A program made the translations under genes and the position numbers. From Eudromia elegans (taxonomy: Eukaryota > Chordata > Aves > Tinamiformes > Tinamidae), in NCBI GenBank assembly GCA_003342815.1, contig PTEX01000055.1, positions 868,001 to 932,000 on the forward strand: a stretch of DNA of 64,000 nt, given 5' to 3'. Of this stretch, positions 45,220-58,800 are shown piece after piece. The notes beneath the pieces are model-generated. The model was not told the DNA's origin. It worked only from the letters and a program-made list of their open reading frames with translations, and ran no database searches. Each line of letters starts with the position of its first letter. Position 1 is the stretch's first letter.

Positions 45220-45794
45220 CTCTTGGAAATAAACAAACAACAACAACAAAAATATAAATTACAAAAATAACGACTGTTATCAAAAGCTTAATACTGATAA
45301 GTTTAGTGCTGGCAGACAACTTCTCTGTCCTCCAAGCTGCCCTCCCACCCTATTTTTCTATCAGTGAGAGCTGTTTGGATTCCATGCCTTAGCACATAAA
45401 CCTCATAGGCTTTGAGAAATATAGTCTTTGTGGCAGAATCTTATCTTCACTTTCACTCCATCTTTGCCATTTAGTGCCACTCACTGCTGTTTTGGTGAAT
45501 ACTGCAGGTATACAGCAAATTGTATTATGGGGTTTCCTACTTGTGGCCAAACAGTATATAAAAGTGATAAGGAATCTATGGAATAGTAAGCTAAAAGGAG
45601 AAGACTACTCGGGAAAGAGGACCGTTCTGCCTGGGAGAACGGAATGACTGACACTGACCAATAATATTTGATTTATGTAAAAGTTTAAGTGCACACAATT
45701 TTTTTCCCATAAAATATGAGTAAAAAGCCTGGAGACCAACTGTATAAATCCTGCCAAAACTATTAAACTCCCAGACATATTGACTATGACTCAC

Positions 45795-45901
45795 CTTTTA
45801 CTTGTCCCCAGCCAGCAGCAAAGCATTCCATTCTACTTCTTATCATCAGATTTTCTTCAGGTAAACACACAGGTATAATTTGGTCAGCAATCATTGCAGG
45901 A
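45795..45901 (-). pseudogene. Copy C exon 17 relic, still open
   Basis: 107 bases with both splice sites: SPAMIADQIIPVCLPEENLM, then RMECFAAGWGQVK. No disabling change in this exon itself. Confidence 0.88.
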
Positions 45902-46346
45902 CTGAAAAGGAAGAGTCACAAAGATATAAGCTGTGGGTTTGTTTGCCATTGAGCCACTTGCACTCCATGCCCTACAGCAAGATTGTTGGGAGAAAAGCAA
46001 GCCACTTGTTCGTTTTCACATTCAGTATTTTCATGGATGAATCACGTGAAATGGTTTCATGCAGTAGTAGGAAGTAAATTAAGATCCAAGCTGAACTCTT
46101 ATCACATATTTATATCAGCGGCAGCTCTCTGTGCTCCATGCCTTGGTAAATAAAAACTCACAGGCTCTGAGATGGAATATTCTTTCCACGTACCAGTATG
46201 AGCAGCCTCTTCTCAAAACTATACCCACATAAGTTTATTTGTGAGAAGTTTATTTATATAGTTTGTGTTTATTTGTATATATAGAAACGATAAGTTTATT
46301 CATCAGAAGAAAGGAGTTAAGAAGCAATGCTGGAAATGAAATGGTG

Positions 46347-46487
46347 CTGCTCAACTTCAGCAAGGCAGTGTCTGCCCCTGCTGGTCCCTGGAATATACCC
46401 TTAACCTCTCAGATTTGCACAGTTGGTTCTACAGCCTTTGCTGTATGTAGCCCAAGGTAAACCCTGTAGGAAGAAGGTATTGATGAC
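46347..46487 (-). pseudogene. Copy C exon 16 relic: protease domain
   Basis: SSIPSSYRVYLGLHTAKAVE, in-frame TGA at 46409-46411, then GADTALLKLS with the triad Asp. The donor is lost (AGCACC for AGGTACC). Length equals copy B. Confidence 0.9.
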
Positions 46488-47032
46488 CTGTAAGAAATAA
46501 TTGTACATTGTGAGATGATTATAATTATGCACAATCACATCCTTATACATGCCCAGGGCTCCATCCCTCATAAATGTGAACATTTCCTTGCTGTGGACTG
46601 ACAAGATGGAAGAGCAGAGTGTTCCTCTCAACAAAACAAATGCCTGCATTTTTTAATGTTCACCCCATGTGTCTGTAAACTGCACAGTGCTTTCCTGCTT
46701 ACTGGGCAGAATCTAAACTACAGGAGCCTTTGGCTACCTGTACTGTTCCCAAGCCCATTCGGAGGGAAAAAACATGATCAGTTCTACATCTGCTTTTCAT
46801 AGTTTAAGAGAAAAAAGAGCAAAAGCAATAACAGCATTAAGTTATGCCTTGCTCTTGTAAGATTAAGATCGAAAAAACAGAAAAACTGAGGCTACACCAG
46901 CATAGATTGCATGCTTGGCCTGGGTCTCAGCACAGGGCCCTGGTCCAGCAAACTTCATTGCTTGCTTCATCGTTCCGTGGATCACACGAGCATCTCAGAG
47001 GGGAAGTGGAATATTGCATTGACAGTTTCTTG

Positions 47033-47181
47033 CATTTTCAGCCAGGCCTGATCTTGGATGAGTTCCTGGAGGAGATAACTGTGGTGATGAGGCCCCTGAG
47101 AACTCCACTCTTGACAAGTCCTGCCACTATCAGTTTTCGTGACTGCACCACGATAATCCTTACCACTGCCAACAATACACT
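47033..47181 (-). pseudogene. Copy C exon 12 relic: kringle 5, first half
   Basis: [20 protein letters not shown] and [14 protein letters not shown] align with copy B; the frame shifts before the HPRAGL segment and the GT donor is gone. Confidence 0.88.
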
Positions 47182-49925
47182 CTGTAAAGGGAGAGCAAAA
47201 GTTAATAATAATTTGATACAAATCATTGGTAAAATTCCAAGATAAATTAAAATAAGCAGATGGAACTATTTCTTTCCCTTCTGTGGAATTCTGAGAAAAT
47301 GCTACTGAAGCATAGTCTGTGCAAAATAACAGCTCACAGAGTTTGTTGATTTGGAGATAACTGTTATCACATATAGTGCAAAAGAATTGGAAAGACCCCA
47401 TCATGCCGTTTCTTATGTAGTATTAGTAACCCATGTAAGAGTTAAAACATAAAAGTTCCTGCTTCCCATAGATATTACTTTGCATTCTCTGCCATCACCA
47501 GGAGATACTCACTTGCTGTTTGCAAATAAGTCACATTTTCATGGTTTTCTCTTCCGTCACAAGAATTAGATATAATTTTTAAAAGCAAAGTTTAGACTCA
47601 GATGATTCTCACTACTTGAAGATTCAGGGCTGTAGGTGTGTACCCATTAGCAGCTGCGTTATAAGCCCAATGATTGTTCCTTTAAGGTGTTACACAGAGT
47701 ACTTGCAAGCACTTTGCAAAAGTAAATATTTAGACTTGTTCTATCTCTTTTCTTCAAAACACAACTGCCCATTACAGTGCTTTGCTGCATGTAAAGCATA
47801 ACTCATGACAGTAAGATTTTTAATCAGAAAAACAAGCAAAATATAAGGCAAATTAAATCCTCAGTAGAGACACCGATAATTTACTACAGATGAGGGCCAG
47901 ATGTTGGCTGTCCTTGAGCAGAGAATAGTACCTATATAAGACAATGTAAAGATATGGTGCAACCCAGGCTCTTAGTCTGAAAGTAGGCTCCTGAGATACA
48001 TCTCCTGGTGCTCAGCCTACACCTCACATCACCTGTGTTCTGCACACATGAGCAGACTCGAGGGATGTGAGAGTCCATTCACTGCTTTCACTGAGCACAC
48101 AGGTTAAAGTCTTCTGTACACCAGATATCTCCAAATACTAAGGCAGCCTCTTTATTTAAGTGGACTGAAAACAAGATCTTCAAGCTAGTTACTAACATTT
48201 CACTTGTATGTGCTGTCATGTTTAGTAGCTTTCTCAATACTGTATTGACATAGTCTCAAAACCTCCCATTTGATTTCTTCTCTGTCTCTTAAAATGAAAA
48301 TAATATTATACAATATGATAGATAGCAATGGGGAATTCTGCTGCCACACACATATTCAATATAGAATCCTGGCCACTTGATTCTAAGGAATTGTTTACAA
48401 ACTAGAGGAAAAGTACTATACTGTCATTTAGATTGATTTCAATAGGTACCTCTTAATTCTTGAGGAGTCAAAGCCATAGTTAAGTGCCTGCCTGTTATGC
48501 CTGTTATGTTCAAAACAGTAATTTCAGTATCTGGTTCTTATGATGAAAAAGGCGGTTCTGGTGAAACAAGTGGTTCTCCATAGCGACACTTTGGCAGATT
48601 ATGGTATTATGGTACTCTCAGATCCCTAGAAATACAAATACGGTGCACCTTGTTTCATATGCAGGCTTCCAAATATGCATGGGAATATTTGACAAAATAG
48701 GTGAGGTGTGCAAAAATACAGAAATGATCACTATGAAGGGAAAAAGAAACAAGTGATTATTGATATAGTATGAACGTAGAGATGTATATTGTACAACAGC
48801 ATAGCCGTCCATATATTTTTTGATAAAACCTAGTAATGTTTGTGGAGCTGCAATATTCATCTTTATTAACAATCACTAGAATATATATGCAAATTTGGAA
48901 TATACATATTAATTCTAATATGTAATTAAACTGCTCTATACCTTTTAGTACTGGCAGCTTACTATAAAGATTGAAAAGAATGCTTTTCCCAGTGTCAGAA
49001 ACTGAGGAAACAACAGAAATGTTCCGTCTAACTTTACGAATCAGTGAACACATATGCATGTGAATTTGAGTAGGGGTTACTATTTAGGAATATCGCTGCT
49101 GAATTCATTGAGCTTTTACTCATGCAAGTATTTGCAAAAAGGAAATGGTCTTCCTCTCCCAAAGGATTTTAGAGTTCCAATATCTTGAGCCAGAAAAGTG
49201 ACAAAATATCCAAGAATCTCACAAACAATAATCTTTCACAAAAAATAATAATTGAGTTGACCAAAACAGTGTGATTTGGGACTGGATAGAAAGAAGAGAT
49301 GAGCTGCAGACAGTGTCAATATAGATTTATGTGAGAAACAGTAAAGATACACTGAAAGGATTTGTGAAGCAAATGGCAGATGAGGATGATTCCTGAAACT
49401 GATATATTGTGGATAAATGGAAAAGGACAGGAATCAGCACTACGGAGCTTGGAAAGGAGATATTTTTATTAGTCTCAGCATTTCCATTTCAGTGTACAAC
49501 TAAGAGTGGGCATGTTAACCAATGTGATATTTTTCCCATATAAAAATTGTCCAGACTACTGGTAAATATCTAGGCTGTTGAATTCTTCCATCTGTTACTC
49601 ACCAAAGCAGCTTTAAAGGTTATCACAGCTCTCACAAGTATTGAGGAGATAGCTTTGGAAAGCAGGCAGATATTTTGCCATATGACTGTTTTGCATATGG
49701 TCTTAAAGAGTAATGGCAACTCTTAAGTTGGAGAAAAAGAAAGCAAAACCAAAAAGTCATTTTTAAAACTTGGACGAATAATAAATTTTCTGGCTTAGAA
49801 AAATAATAATAAGTGTCATTTTTTTAACAAGGACATTCCTTTCTACTTTCAACTACTGTAGGGCAACTATCTGTAAAGTGAGAAAAAAATGGCTAAGAGA
49901 GCACAAAAAATTAAAATACACATAT

Positions 49926-50088
49926 GCTTTTGGGAAATTGCTTGCTGATCTATTGTGACAATGTGGCACTGAATTCCAAGCTTGGCATTTCTTTCCTGTG
50001 ATAGTAAAAGAAGCTGTTCCATGGTAATCTAGGCCTTTCTCTTGATAGCACCCTTCTGGACTTGCAGACTGCCTTCATATATCTTTAT
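49926..50088 (-). pseudogene. Copy C exon 10 relic: kringle 4, first half
   Basis: CYQEKGLDYHGTASFTITGK then CQAWNSVPHCHN are readable. The donor GC|GTATG of copy B is GC|ATATG here, so splicing is lost. Confidence 0.88.
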
Positions 50089-50803
50089 CTATAAAGAACA
50101 GCAGAAATCAGTCCCTTAATTTTATTTATGTGCTTAAGTTAATAATAAAAAAAAAAGCTTCAAGAGAGATATAAAAATGAGTTAGTAAAAACAGAGAGAG
50201 TAGTAAGTCATTTGAGAACAAAAAACCATAAAAAATACAACAGATGGTACTTGACAGGAGCACTTACATTTAAATTTCACTATTGCTCACCACATTTGTT
50301 TGGATTATGGAATCAAAAGCTACACACAAAGAATCTAAAATTTCTTCAAATTTATTTTTTTCATAGTTAGATGTGGGAGATTAATGTTCAGAATTTAAAA
50401 AATGGATTGCTATTCCTTCACTGCTTTTTCCTCCTTTCATTTCCATTTTCATCCTCCTTTCCCTCCAATTGAGATATAGACATTTTTTTCATCAGAGATT
50501 TTAGGTTTTGCTTGTTTTAAGTATTTTCTTGCATTTGCTTACATATAAAAGGAAAACTAGAATTCTCTGATTGGTTAATCAGTAGAGTTAATACATTCAA
50601 TGTCATTTTCCCTGTGACAAAAAGGTCCTATTTTCTCCTCGTGACTGAGTAAGCCTTGCAGCTTGCCCACAAGATCAACAAACAAACAGTATCATGAAGC
50701 AGAGTTTTAGTAGAGATTTTTAAGCACAAGCGAACACCTCCCCCTGTATTTTGGGGGTCTTTTTTTTGTGTTTCTGTAGTACAGGTTATTCCACCCTTCT
50801 TAC

Positions 50804-50943
50804 CAGTGGTTTGCGATGTGGTCTGTGGGCACTGAGGAATGCTACAATATGGTCATCGTGTTGTGTTGGTGGTAGTGTAGTACCAGGGCCTCTTCTTACC
50901 CTCTATTGCACTTTGAAACACCTGTACAGCAATTCTGCCCTCA
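50804..50943 (-). pseudogene. Copy C exon 9 relic: kringle 3, second half
   Basis: Strongly degraded; RPW and the following Thr-rich segment are recognisable with Tyr for the next Cys, and a stop falls where copy B has RWEYC. The donor GTAAGA remains. Confidence 0.75.
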
Positions 50944-51161
50944 CTGAAGTAACATAAATTAATGTAACATAAACATTGTAAATGATTCTTTCTAACTAAT
51001 ATGCACCTTCTCTAACTCCGAAGATTTTCTTCGCGTAGTCAGAGCTTTGGTTTTGCATCCCTCCACTCCTCATTCTTGATGGGATGGCACCCTATATTTG
51101 CATGGGACACAACCCAGTAGACCAATTGCTAAACATTAGACACACTGCAGTCTAGACTCAC

Positions 51162-51271
51162 TGCAGTCACAGTATTCACAGCATTTAGTGTGACTGTTGT
51201 GAAACACCAGGGACGAAGATCACCATCAGGATTACAAAAAAAAATTCATCTTCAGATGCTTCTCTGGAAAA
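51162..51271 (-). pseudogene. Copy C exon 7 relic: kringle 2, second half
   Basis: 110 bases against 119 in copy B. A poly-T run replaces the NFCRN region and bases are missing near the CDIPRC end, so the frame is broken and cysteines are lost. The flanking intron still matches copy B (GGTTATGGTTGGCTGTAGCA). Confidence 0.88.
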
Positions 51272-51386
51272 CTGAATATTAAAATGTGAGTTTATGAATT
51301 GGTTATGGTTGGCTGTAGCAATCAAGATGTCTGTTAGCAGAGTCTCCTAGGCACTGTGGGAATAAGAGGGACTGACTGTGACTCAC

Positions 51387-51507
51387 TGTTCAGGAAGAAA
51401 TCCATGCATATGAGGCTCTGGGGCATCCCAGCATCGGCATTCAAACCCGGACTCTGTTCTGGACACTCTTCTGTTGTAGCCTTCACCATTACACTGCATG
51501 CGCTCCA
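51387..51507 (-). pseudogene. Copy C exon 6 relic: kringle 2, first half
   Basis: 121 bases, acceptor and donor still present. Reads VERMQCNGEGYNRRVSRTES; the first kringle cysteine is Arg. Closely similar to copy B exon 6. Confidence 0.9.
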
Positions 51508-54500
51508 CTGTAGGGCCAATGGGAATGAAAACATGATGGGCAAAAAGTCAGTATTAGAGCTGGCCCGTGAACTCTCAAGCTCACATCTACATTAGCAGAA
51601 AATTCATTTTAAATAGCAAAGTTCAAGGACAGGAATGAACACTGCAAAATTAAAATAATTCTCTACATCTCACTTTCAATGTAGCAGTTGCATTAAAATA
51701 TAATTCCTTTCATTTCTTATTAGTGATAGCAAACTCTGAATAAACTCAATTTGCTGGAAACAGTGTCAGGAAGCATTACTTGAATGGGTAGTAGGGAATG
51801 GGAGAGAAGGCAGAGCAAAGACAGAACTTTTAGCAATACAGTGTACTGTGTGTAAAGATAAATATTAGCTCAGAATAGGGCAGAAGGTTTTTCCCAATTG
51901 TTGCCCTGGAATTAGACACTATTCCACTTTAAATATCACTAGTAGTGTCCATACATGTCAGCCCCTTATCCTTTAGATGCCTGGCTTACATAGGTGTAGT
52001 GAGGATAAATACTTGGAAAATTATGAAGTAATCAAACTTGATAGCAAAGAGGATCATAACAGTACTTGAGACAGTGAGGCAAAATACTGATGGCTTCATA
52101 ACTCCACCATCCAGTTGCAGAACTACAGACCAATGTCCTCTATGAGCCAGCTGTGATTCTCTCCATTGCTAGTCTTAAATTCCATGTGTTCTCCAAATCT
52201 ATCCCAGCTCTACTACTCATTCTTTTTTGTTTTGTTTGTTGCTTGTATATGTATTTATTGGACTATTTACTCCAAATACCTACCACTACTGCAGATCTAC
52301 TTAGAAGTAACATATCTCTTCAAAATTTTACTATATTGCTTACCTATTGTTATAAATTGTTTAACCACTTGTTGTAAATCAGCTTGTATTTCTTTGAAAG
52401 ACCAGTATACAATATCTAAACAACTGCAATTTATATTTTAACCTACTAAAAGCCTATTTTGCTCCTATTCTAATTATCCTATTCTATCTTATTGCAATTA
52501 TCACAAATTAGCAGTAAAAAAGCCTCATATAGAAATGTAGTCACAGAAAAGAGGAATATTTTGTGCCTTTGTACATGCTGGTTTTTTAATGACTGGATTT
52601 CAAAAGAAAAAAAAGGGAATTAAAAGTTGAGCTGCTGGACTATGAAGTATTTGATAGCAACAGGGGCAATAAACAGATGCCTGGCATGCTCCACATTTCG
52701 GAACAGTTCAATGGAGTTTTTATTCCAACAGAAAAAGGTTTTGTAGCAGGCTTTCAATGGTCTAATCCTAAGAACTTCAGAAAGACATCCTTGTCCAGAC
52801 CATATCCCCTCCCCAAACTAGTTCTAAACAGATAAATAGAGAAGTTAGCCTGGACAACAGTGTACCCATATACAGCACTGTTCCAGTCACCAGCGATTTC
52901 TATGTGAGCTGGACTGTAGTTTGTCTTGGTACTCTGAAGTCAGTTTTCACAAAAATCAAAAAGCATCTCTTAGTTGTTTCACATTGGAAGAACAGAAAAT
53001 AATTTTCAGGTAAAAAACATATATTATATTACATACTTTTATGTGTTAAATGCTATATATAACATAATATTTATGTCAGTGTATATCTCCACATAATCAG
53101 TTCAAAGCTGTTTTGGGGACCAGTGAACTCTACAGGAATTTTTATTTTAAGCAAAATTTTAGCTATAAATGTAGCGGAAAGTGAAGTCTTTCACAGGAAA
53201 CCAAATTCAGGAGCTAAGTCACTGAAAACCCAGTATATTTGCTACTCAGATGAAACTTGAATTCTGTATCTTAAATTCATCTTTAAATCAAATAGAAACT
53301 TGCAGCAGCTTATTAGGAGTGTGGTATCTGCTTTCATGTATGTGACAACACCTACAAGAGAGAATTTTCGAAGACAAGAAATTTTGATTAGCATTCCTGA
53401 GTAATCACAGGCTGATACTTTTGCAGTGAATGTGGTAACCACTCAGTAAGCCTGAAAATCAGAACCTGATCTCGCAAACTTTCCTCAAAGTTTCCCCTCA
53501 CAAATCATTTCCTCAGCATCATTTTTCTCTTTTTTTAGTCTCCAGACATTATCTTGAATGTAAGATGTTACAAAATAATATTCATGTGTCTGTACTAGAT
53601 GCTAGAAAAGGTGAAGTCATGCTCATTTTACTAAAGCCCTGTTACACTGACATCGATATGCCTCATTTCATTTAACTAAGGGCAACATTAGCTAACCATA
53701 AAGCTATCTCTGTTTAATGGCCATTCTGTTTGCCTTATCCACTCCTTCCTTTGGAAAATTTGTATTTTCAATAGTGTTTCCTGTCAGGTTAAGAAAAGAG
53801 AGAAGCATAATCAAAGAATAATAGATGTAAACAGGAAAGTCTTACTCTCCAGATTCTGTAAGAGAAAGGATCATATACAAAATACTTTACTGTCACACAC
53901 ACAAGTTTATCACACTTTCCTATAAAATTGTACGCTGTTAGCTCAACCCCTACATACTCCTCCAACAGGAAGGCTGTGCTTAATCCTCATTGATCTAACG
54001 TTCTGGTAATGACGGCATGAAAGTGCAAATATGTGATAACAAGGACAGATGTAAATTGGGAAGGAGTCAGATAAGTTATAATTTTCAAGACTGTGAAATC
54101 TCAAATAATTTAGACTGAATTCTTCTAATTTAAATTTCTCCAGCAGAACCTTCTAGTAGCAGTTTTGTGTTATTTTTGTTTGTTTTATTTCTGAACTGAA
54201 AACTATTTCAAAACACCTGGCAAAGCATTGTAGTGTACTAAGTGTCACTATGTGGTAAACTTAGGGGCTTAGTGCCTCCACGGCCCTAAGGACGAGTGCC
54301 TTGGGGCATGGTGCAAGATGCCTGGAGTTCCAGCTTTGATTTGTGGAAATCCTTAGCTCTACAGAAAAGAAATGCTTCAACTCAAGGAAGTCGCTGTTAA
54401 GTGAATATAGAAGTGGTTATACTCCTCATAGGTGGGATAAAACAGCTTAACAGAAGGAAAAGAAAGCAGTACATAAGGCTTCAGGTGTCCTTTGGCTGAC

Positions 54501-55015
54501 AGTGTAGAGCTGTGCAGCTCTGTCCAGTGCATTACAGTGTCAAGAAAGAAGGACTGAAAATGCTGTAAACTGCACAATAGCCCTGACATCTGTCCTCTTA
54601 AGGTCAAACTAAGTACCCTCTGGCACTTAAAGTGTCCAATAAGAAGCTGCAGATGGAATAATTGACTCAAAACTGGGTTGTATTCAAGGATATTTGAAGA
54701 CAGGATTAGAATTTCATATTATCTTGAAAAACTGAGGAAGAATGTCCTGGGAAAAAGTGAAATGTCTTACTTTTTTTTCCAGAAAAAAAGAGAATTTTGC
54801 AAATATGCAGTGGAGAATATCTATACAAAGAAAAACTTTGCAAAAAGAACAAAACATTTCAGCTTTTCACAAGCCAAAGAGGGGTTAAGATCAAATCTAT
54901 GACCAGCTTTGGCACAGCAATTCAAAAGATAGTTTAAGACAGACCACTAAAAATGGTCAGGTATCTCAAAATATAATCTATGACAAAAGATCATAGCGAA
55001 TAGGGTTTGCACAGT
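51508..55015. other. Flank upstream of pseudogene C
   Basis: Weak resemblance to copy B intron 5 fades within about 100 bases of 51507, which marks the duplication breakpoint or limit of detection. The rest is AT-rich noncoding sequence; no exon 1-5 relic was found. Confidence 0.55.
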
Positions 55016-55121
55016 CATAGAATCATAGAATCCTTAAGGTTGGAAGGGACCTCTAGAGATGATCTAGTCCAACCCCCCTGCACATGCAGGGTCACCTAGA
55101 CGCAGGGTCACCATGTGGCAG
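55016..55121 (-). mobile_element. CR1 3' tail fragment
   Basis: Two reverse octamers CATAGAAT at 55016-55031 followed by GGTTGGAAGGGACCTCTAGA and CTAGTCCAACCCCC. About 105 bases, short truncated insertion. Confidence 0.9.
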
Positions 55122-55784
55122 CACAGTCTAGGCAAAACTGTCAATTCCGGGTCTGTGGGGAGACTCGAGATCAACCCTCAAATTTGAGGTTCTCTGCTCA
55201 TGATGGATAAGCTTTTAAATTCAGGTTTAAAAGACTGAAGACAGTCATGAAGAAGAAACTGCTATGGGAAGAACAAGAAAGCTCTGAACCGTTTGTAAGG
55301 ATGATAAAACATACAATCTTATCTTTTTTTTTTTTTTCCTGAAACATGAAACATTCTAGTGTCTTGAACCTGAGATCTTTGTAATACCAACAGTTCCAGA
55401 AGTTGTGTATCTGGCACCTGGAACAAGGATGGGACAGATTCCATTACTAGCTCCAAAACAGATATGACTGTGCCCTAGGCCGCTTTTCCATGTCTCATTT
55501 CCTCTTTCTGTTAGAAATTCAAACTTCAAAATTTGAGCCATTGAGGAAGGTTCAAGCCTTCCTGAACAACTTCCAAGAAGCACAATTTAATAATACAGTG
55601 CTTTCCGGTAATTGACTATTTTATTCCACAAAATAATTTTTAAAATGTTTGCCTATTCTGCACCTACAGTACACCAAGTGTTCCCAAATACTTCAGCTAT
55701 TTCAGCTATTCAAGCATTTACGGTATTACCGGATATCAGGTAAATTAAATGAGCATAAAGATAATACAACTAATTATATCTTTG

Positions 55785-55815
<31 letters not shown>

Positions 55816-58800
55816 CTGAATTTGGAATGAGAGAGCTATTTTAAACCCAGATATTTAGAGTTTCTGAAAGGAAAATACCTAAAATCTCTCAAAAGTTCAA
55901 ATTTTGAGTTCTCTCTCAAAAGATTCAGATACTCTTGGCTGAGTAGGAGCTTTTACATACAGGCAGAAGAAGAATTCTTCTTACCAGTAAAGTGGAAAAC
56001 AAGCAACAATAAAGTTTATTATTGAGGTAAAAGTATCCCTCGTGTTCTGCAAAAATGCTATCAAAGAATAATAGGATACTGTGAAGATTTTCTAAGGGAG
56101 GAGTGTATAATTCAGCAGGGACTCCCAAGAAAGGAAACTTGTACTGAAACTCAGTACCCCAGCATAGAAAACAGGTCAAATGGCAACATCATTCTTGGGG
56201 AAGATGCAGGAAAATCTTTCTTTGTCTTTTTCTTAGGGGAAAAGAATTGCAGAGTGGAACTCAAGCTGGCTAATTTAAAATGAAGGTAAGACACAAGGTA
56301 ATCCTAATGTACATGAAGTCTGTGACTAATCAGTCACCCCTCAGATTCCCTTTCCAATCAATGGACAGAAAGGTACTTTGGAAACACTTCATCTGACTAA
56401 ATATATACATATATATCTACTTTACGTTGACTCACATCCTAGGAATTGTCTTTTCTATCATTGATTCCAAAAAGAATTTAGTGTAATGAACTTTGCAGTA
56501 GACATCTACACTGTAGATCTCTGCATTTGATCAGATAAATCCACCTACGGTGTACATGCGGTCCCATTGAGAAAGAGCTTGCTTCACTTTCATCTATTCT
56601 CAAGAATGTGCTGAGCATGTGCTCACCATTATTAGATGCTTCTTAACAAAATGCTTGTACTTGCTTAAAAGAATATCTGCTATTTAAGGAATGGCACACA
56701 TGCTTATAAATCTTCAAATCTCTCGGTCATTATCACCAATCATGTATTTTCTTAAAGAAACGTGTAGTACATGCTGTCATTAACAATATATATGCTGTTT
56801 CAAAAACCATTAGTGTATTACCAATAAAGAATTTCTTTTTTGGATCTTAAATAGCAAGGTTGGAATTTAAACAGTTGGTTTGCATACAAAACTGAAAACT
56901 GATTGATATAAATATAGTCAGCATTTAAAAATTACTCCTGTTACTTCAGATTTTATGATGCTGTGTGACTGCATGTAGGTCTTATAATCTGATTTTTTTC
57001 CGTGGATATCCACTTGCAGAAGGATGATATTTGACATGGCCCATCTTTACGTTTTTTTAACAGAATTTCTCACATTTACCTACCTCCATTCTATGCATCT
57101 GGAAGACCGAGATCTCCTTCACCCGCTCAGTCTCTCTCCGCAGTGTTCCTCTCGCAAACATTTCCTCTAGGTGCCTTCATCAGGCCTCTCAGCAGCTTAT
57201 TCTCGCATTGGTGTCTCATACCGCCGAGATTTTATCATGAGCTGTGACTCCATAACTAACCTCAGCGAAATCTTTAATAGGCAAAACCCAAGAGCTTCAA
57301 TGACCCATCTAATTATTCATTATTACTGGTTAAATGCTGCATTTGCCTCCTCCCCTCATGCTTCTGTGATACATTTCTCCAGCAGACATCCTAGAAGTAA
57401 GAACAGGATTGCTTTATGAATTCCAGTGCCTGAAGCATTGCTGTACAGCTTTTTTAAAAACAAACAAACAAAAACATTATTTAAGTAATGTACCTTGGTT
57501 TGCCCTCGTGAGCAGCAGTCATTTGAGTACTGAAAGAAGTTCCAGAAAATACAGAAAGAGTGGTATTTGTTTCCCATTCCCCAGAGAAGAGACAGATTTG
57601 GTTTCAGCTATGAGAGACAGATGGGTTTGTACTACCTATTTTGACAGCTAGCAGTTTCATGGGCTGTTCCCAAACAGCAAATCTTTCTTTCCAAATTTTG
57701 GCAGAGGTGTCGTCAAAAGTTCCAGTGTTAACTCTTTATCCCTTGAATCCACAATGGTGACCCACGATCTTCAAAAGTTTCCAAATGCAGGGACTTTCCT
57801 TGGGTTTTCAGCAAGTGTCCTTGCTAATAATCTTTTGCTATAGAAGGTCATTAAACAGCCAGTTTTATGTACAGAGTAGGCAACTGCTTTGGACAGCAGG
57901 TATAACAAAGTCCTAGCCTTGAACGAGATGAAGAAGGGAAGCTCATTCAGCCATGCCTAGTCCCAGAACAATCATCCCAAGGCAGCGTATTGCCCAGGGA
58001 CCTCTGGGCCCCAAACCTGCCTATAAGCAAGTGAGCCACGACTGGGACCTTGGCCTCTCTCCCTCCTCCTTTTTTGCCCCTAATTAACAGATGACACTGC
58101 TGCGGAGTGGCCCTGCACATGTGCTCAGCTATGGCAAGAGGCAGGACAGAAGGTCAACACAGCCAATAAGCAAGCCATTGCTGCTAGGATTCAGAGCTAT
58201 TACTTGGGTACCGTGCTGTTTTGAAGGATCATTGCCATTTTGAGACTAAGTTTACCTATACACAGCAATTCATTTTATCCTCATCTCTGAGGTACAAATT
58301 CAGTTTATCTGTTTCAAGGTGTCTTGAGCCTGACCTTTTTTCCAATGGAAGCACATGCATAGACATGGTCTTGTATTTTCCATAGCAGGCAGCATGTGAA
58401 GCCTAGAAGAAGGAAGATCATCTTATTTCAAGGAAACAGGAGATGTCTCAATCTAAGGCTGCACAGGTAGTGCATCAGCATAGACACAGCTAATCTCTGT
58501 TGACACCCTTTAATTTCAACAGTTACACTTTTCCTTGCTTACAGCACGTGGACATCATGCTCAGTGTATCTGTTGCTGATCACTGGATTACAGTCCAAGA
58601 ATGTGTAACAGCAAAGAAAATCTCTTTATTAAAGTACATACAATTTCCATATGCCTTCTAATTGTTCTGCCTAAGGCTATTAAAATATTATACAGTGAAC
58701 AAAATAAAATGAGCATTATATAATAAACATGAGAAGCATTTTTTTGTTCTTAGACAGAAAAAAAACCCCAAAATGTAAGTACAGGTGCCATCTGAAACTA

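Larger units (their letters stand above)
43272..51507 (-). pseudogene. Plasminogen pseudogene, copy C (partial, decayed)
   Basis: Remains of a third tandem plasminogen copy in exon order on the minus strand: kringle 2 (51387-51507 and 51162-51271), kringle 3 second half (50804-50943), kringle 4 first half (49926-50088), kringle 5 first half (about 47033-47181), and protease exons 16 (46347-46487), 17 (45795-45901), 18 (45074-45219) and 19 (43272-43430). I found no trace of exons 1-5, 8, 11 or 13-15. Damage includes TGA in exon 16, TAG in exon 19, lost splice donors after kringle 4, kringle 5 and exon 16, and lost kringle cysteines. Kringle 2 and its intron resemble copy B. Exons 17 and 18 are still open. 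The Ser motif reads VDNGGP. The missing promoter and signal exon make a functional product implausible. Confidence 0.9.

Noticed and set aside
45219-45221. Apparent frameshift at the start of copy C exon 18
   Set aside because: It vanishes if the second AG of AAGAG is the acceptor, which restores the family exon length of 146 and the frame.
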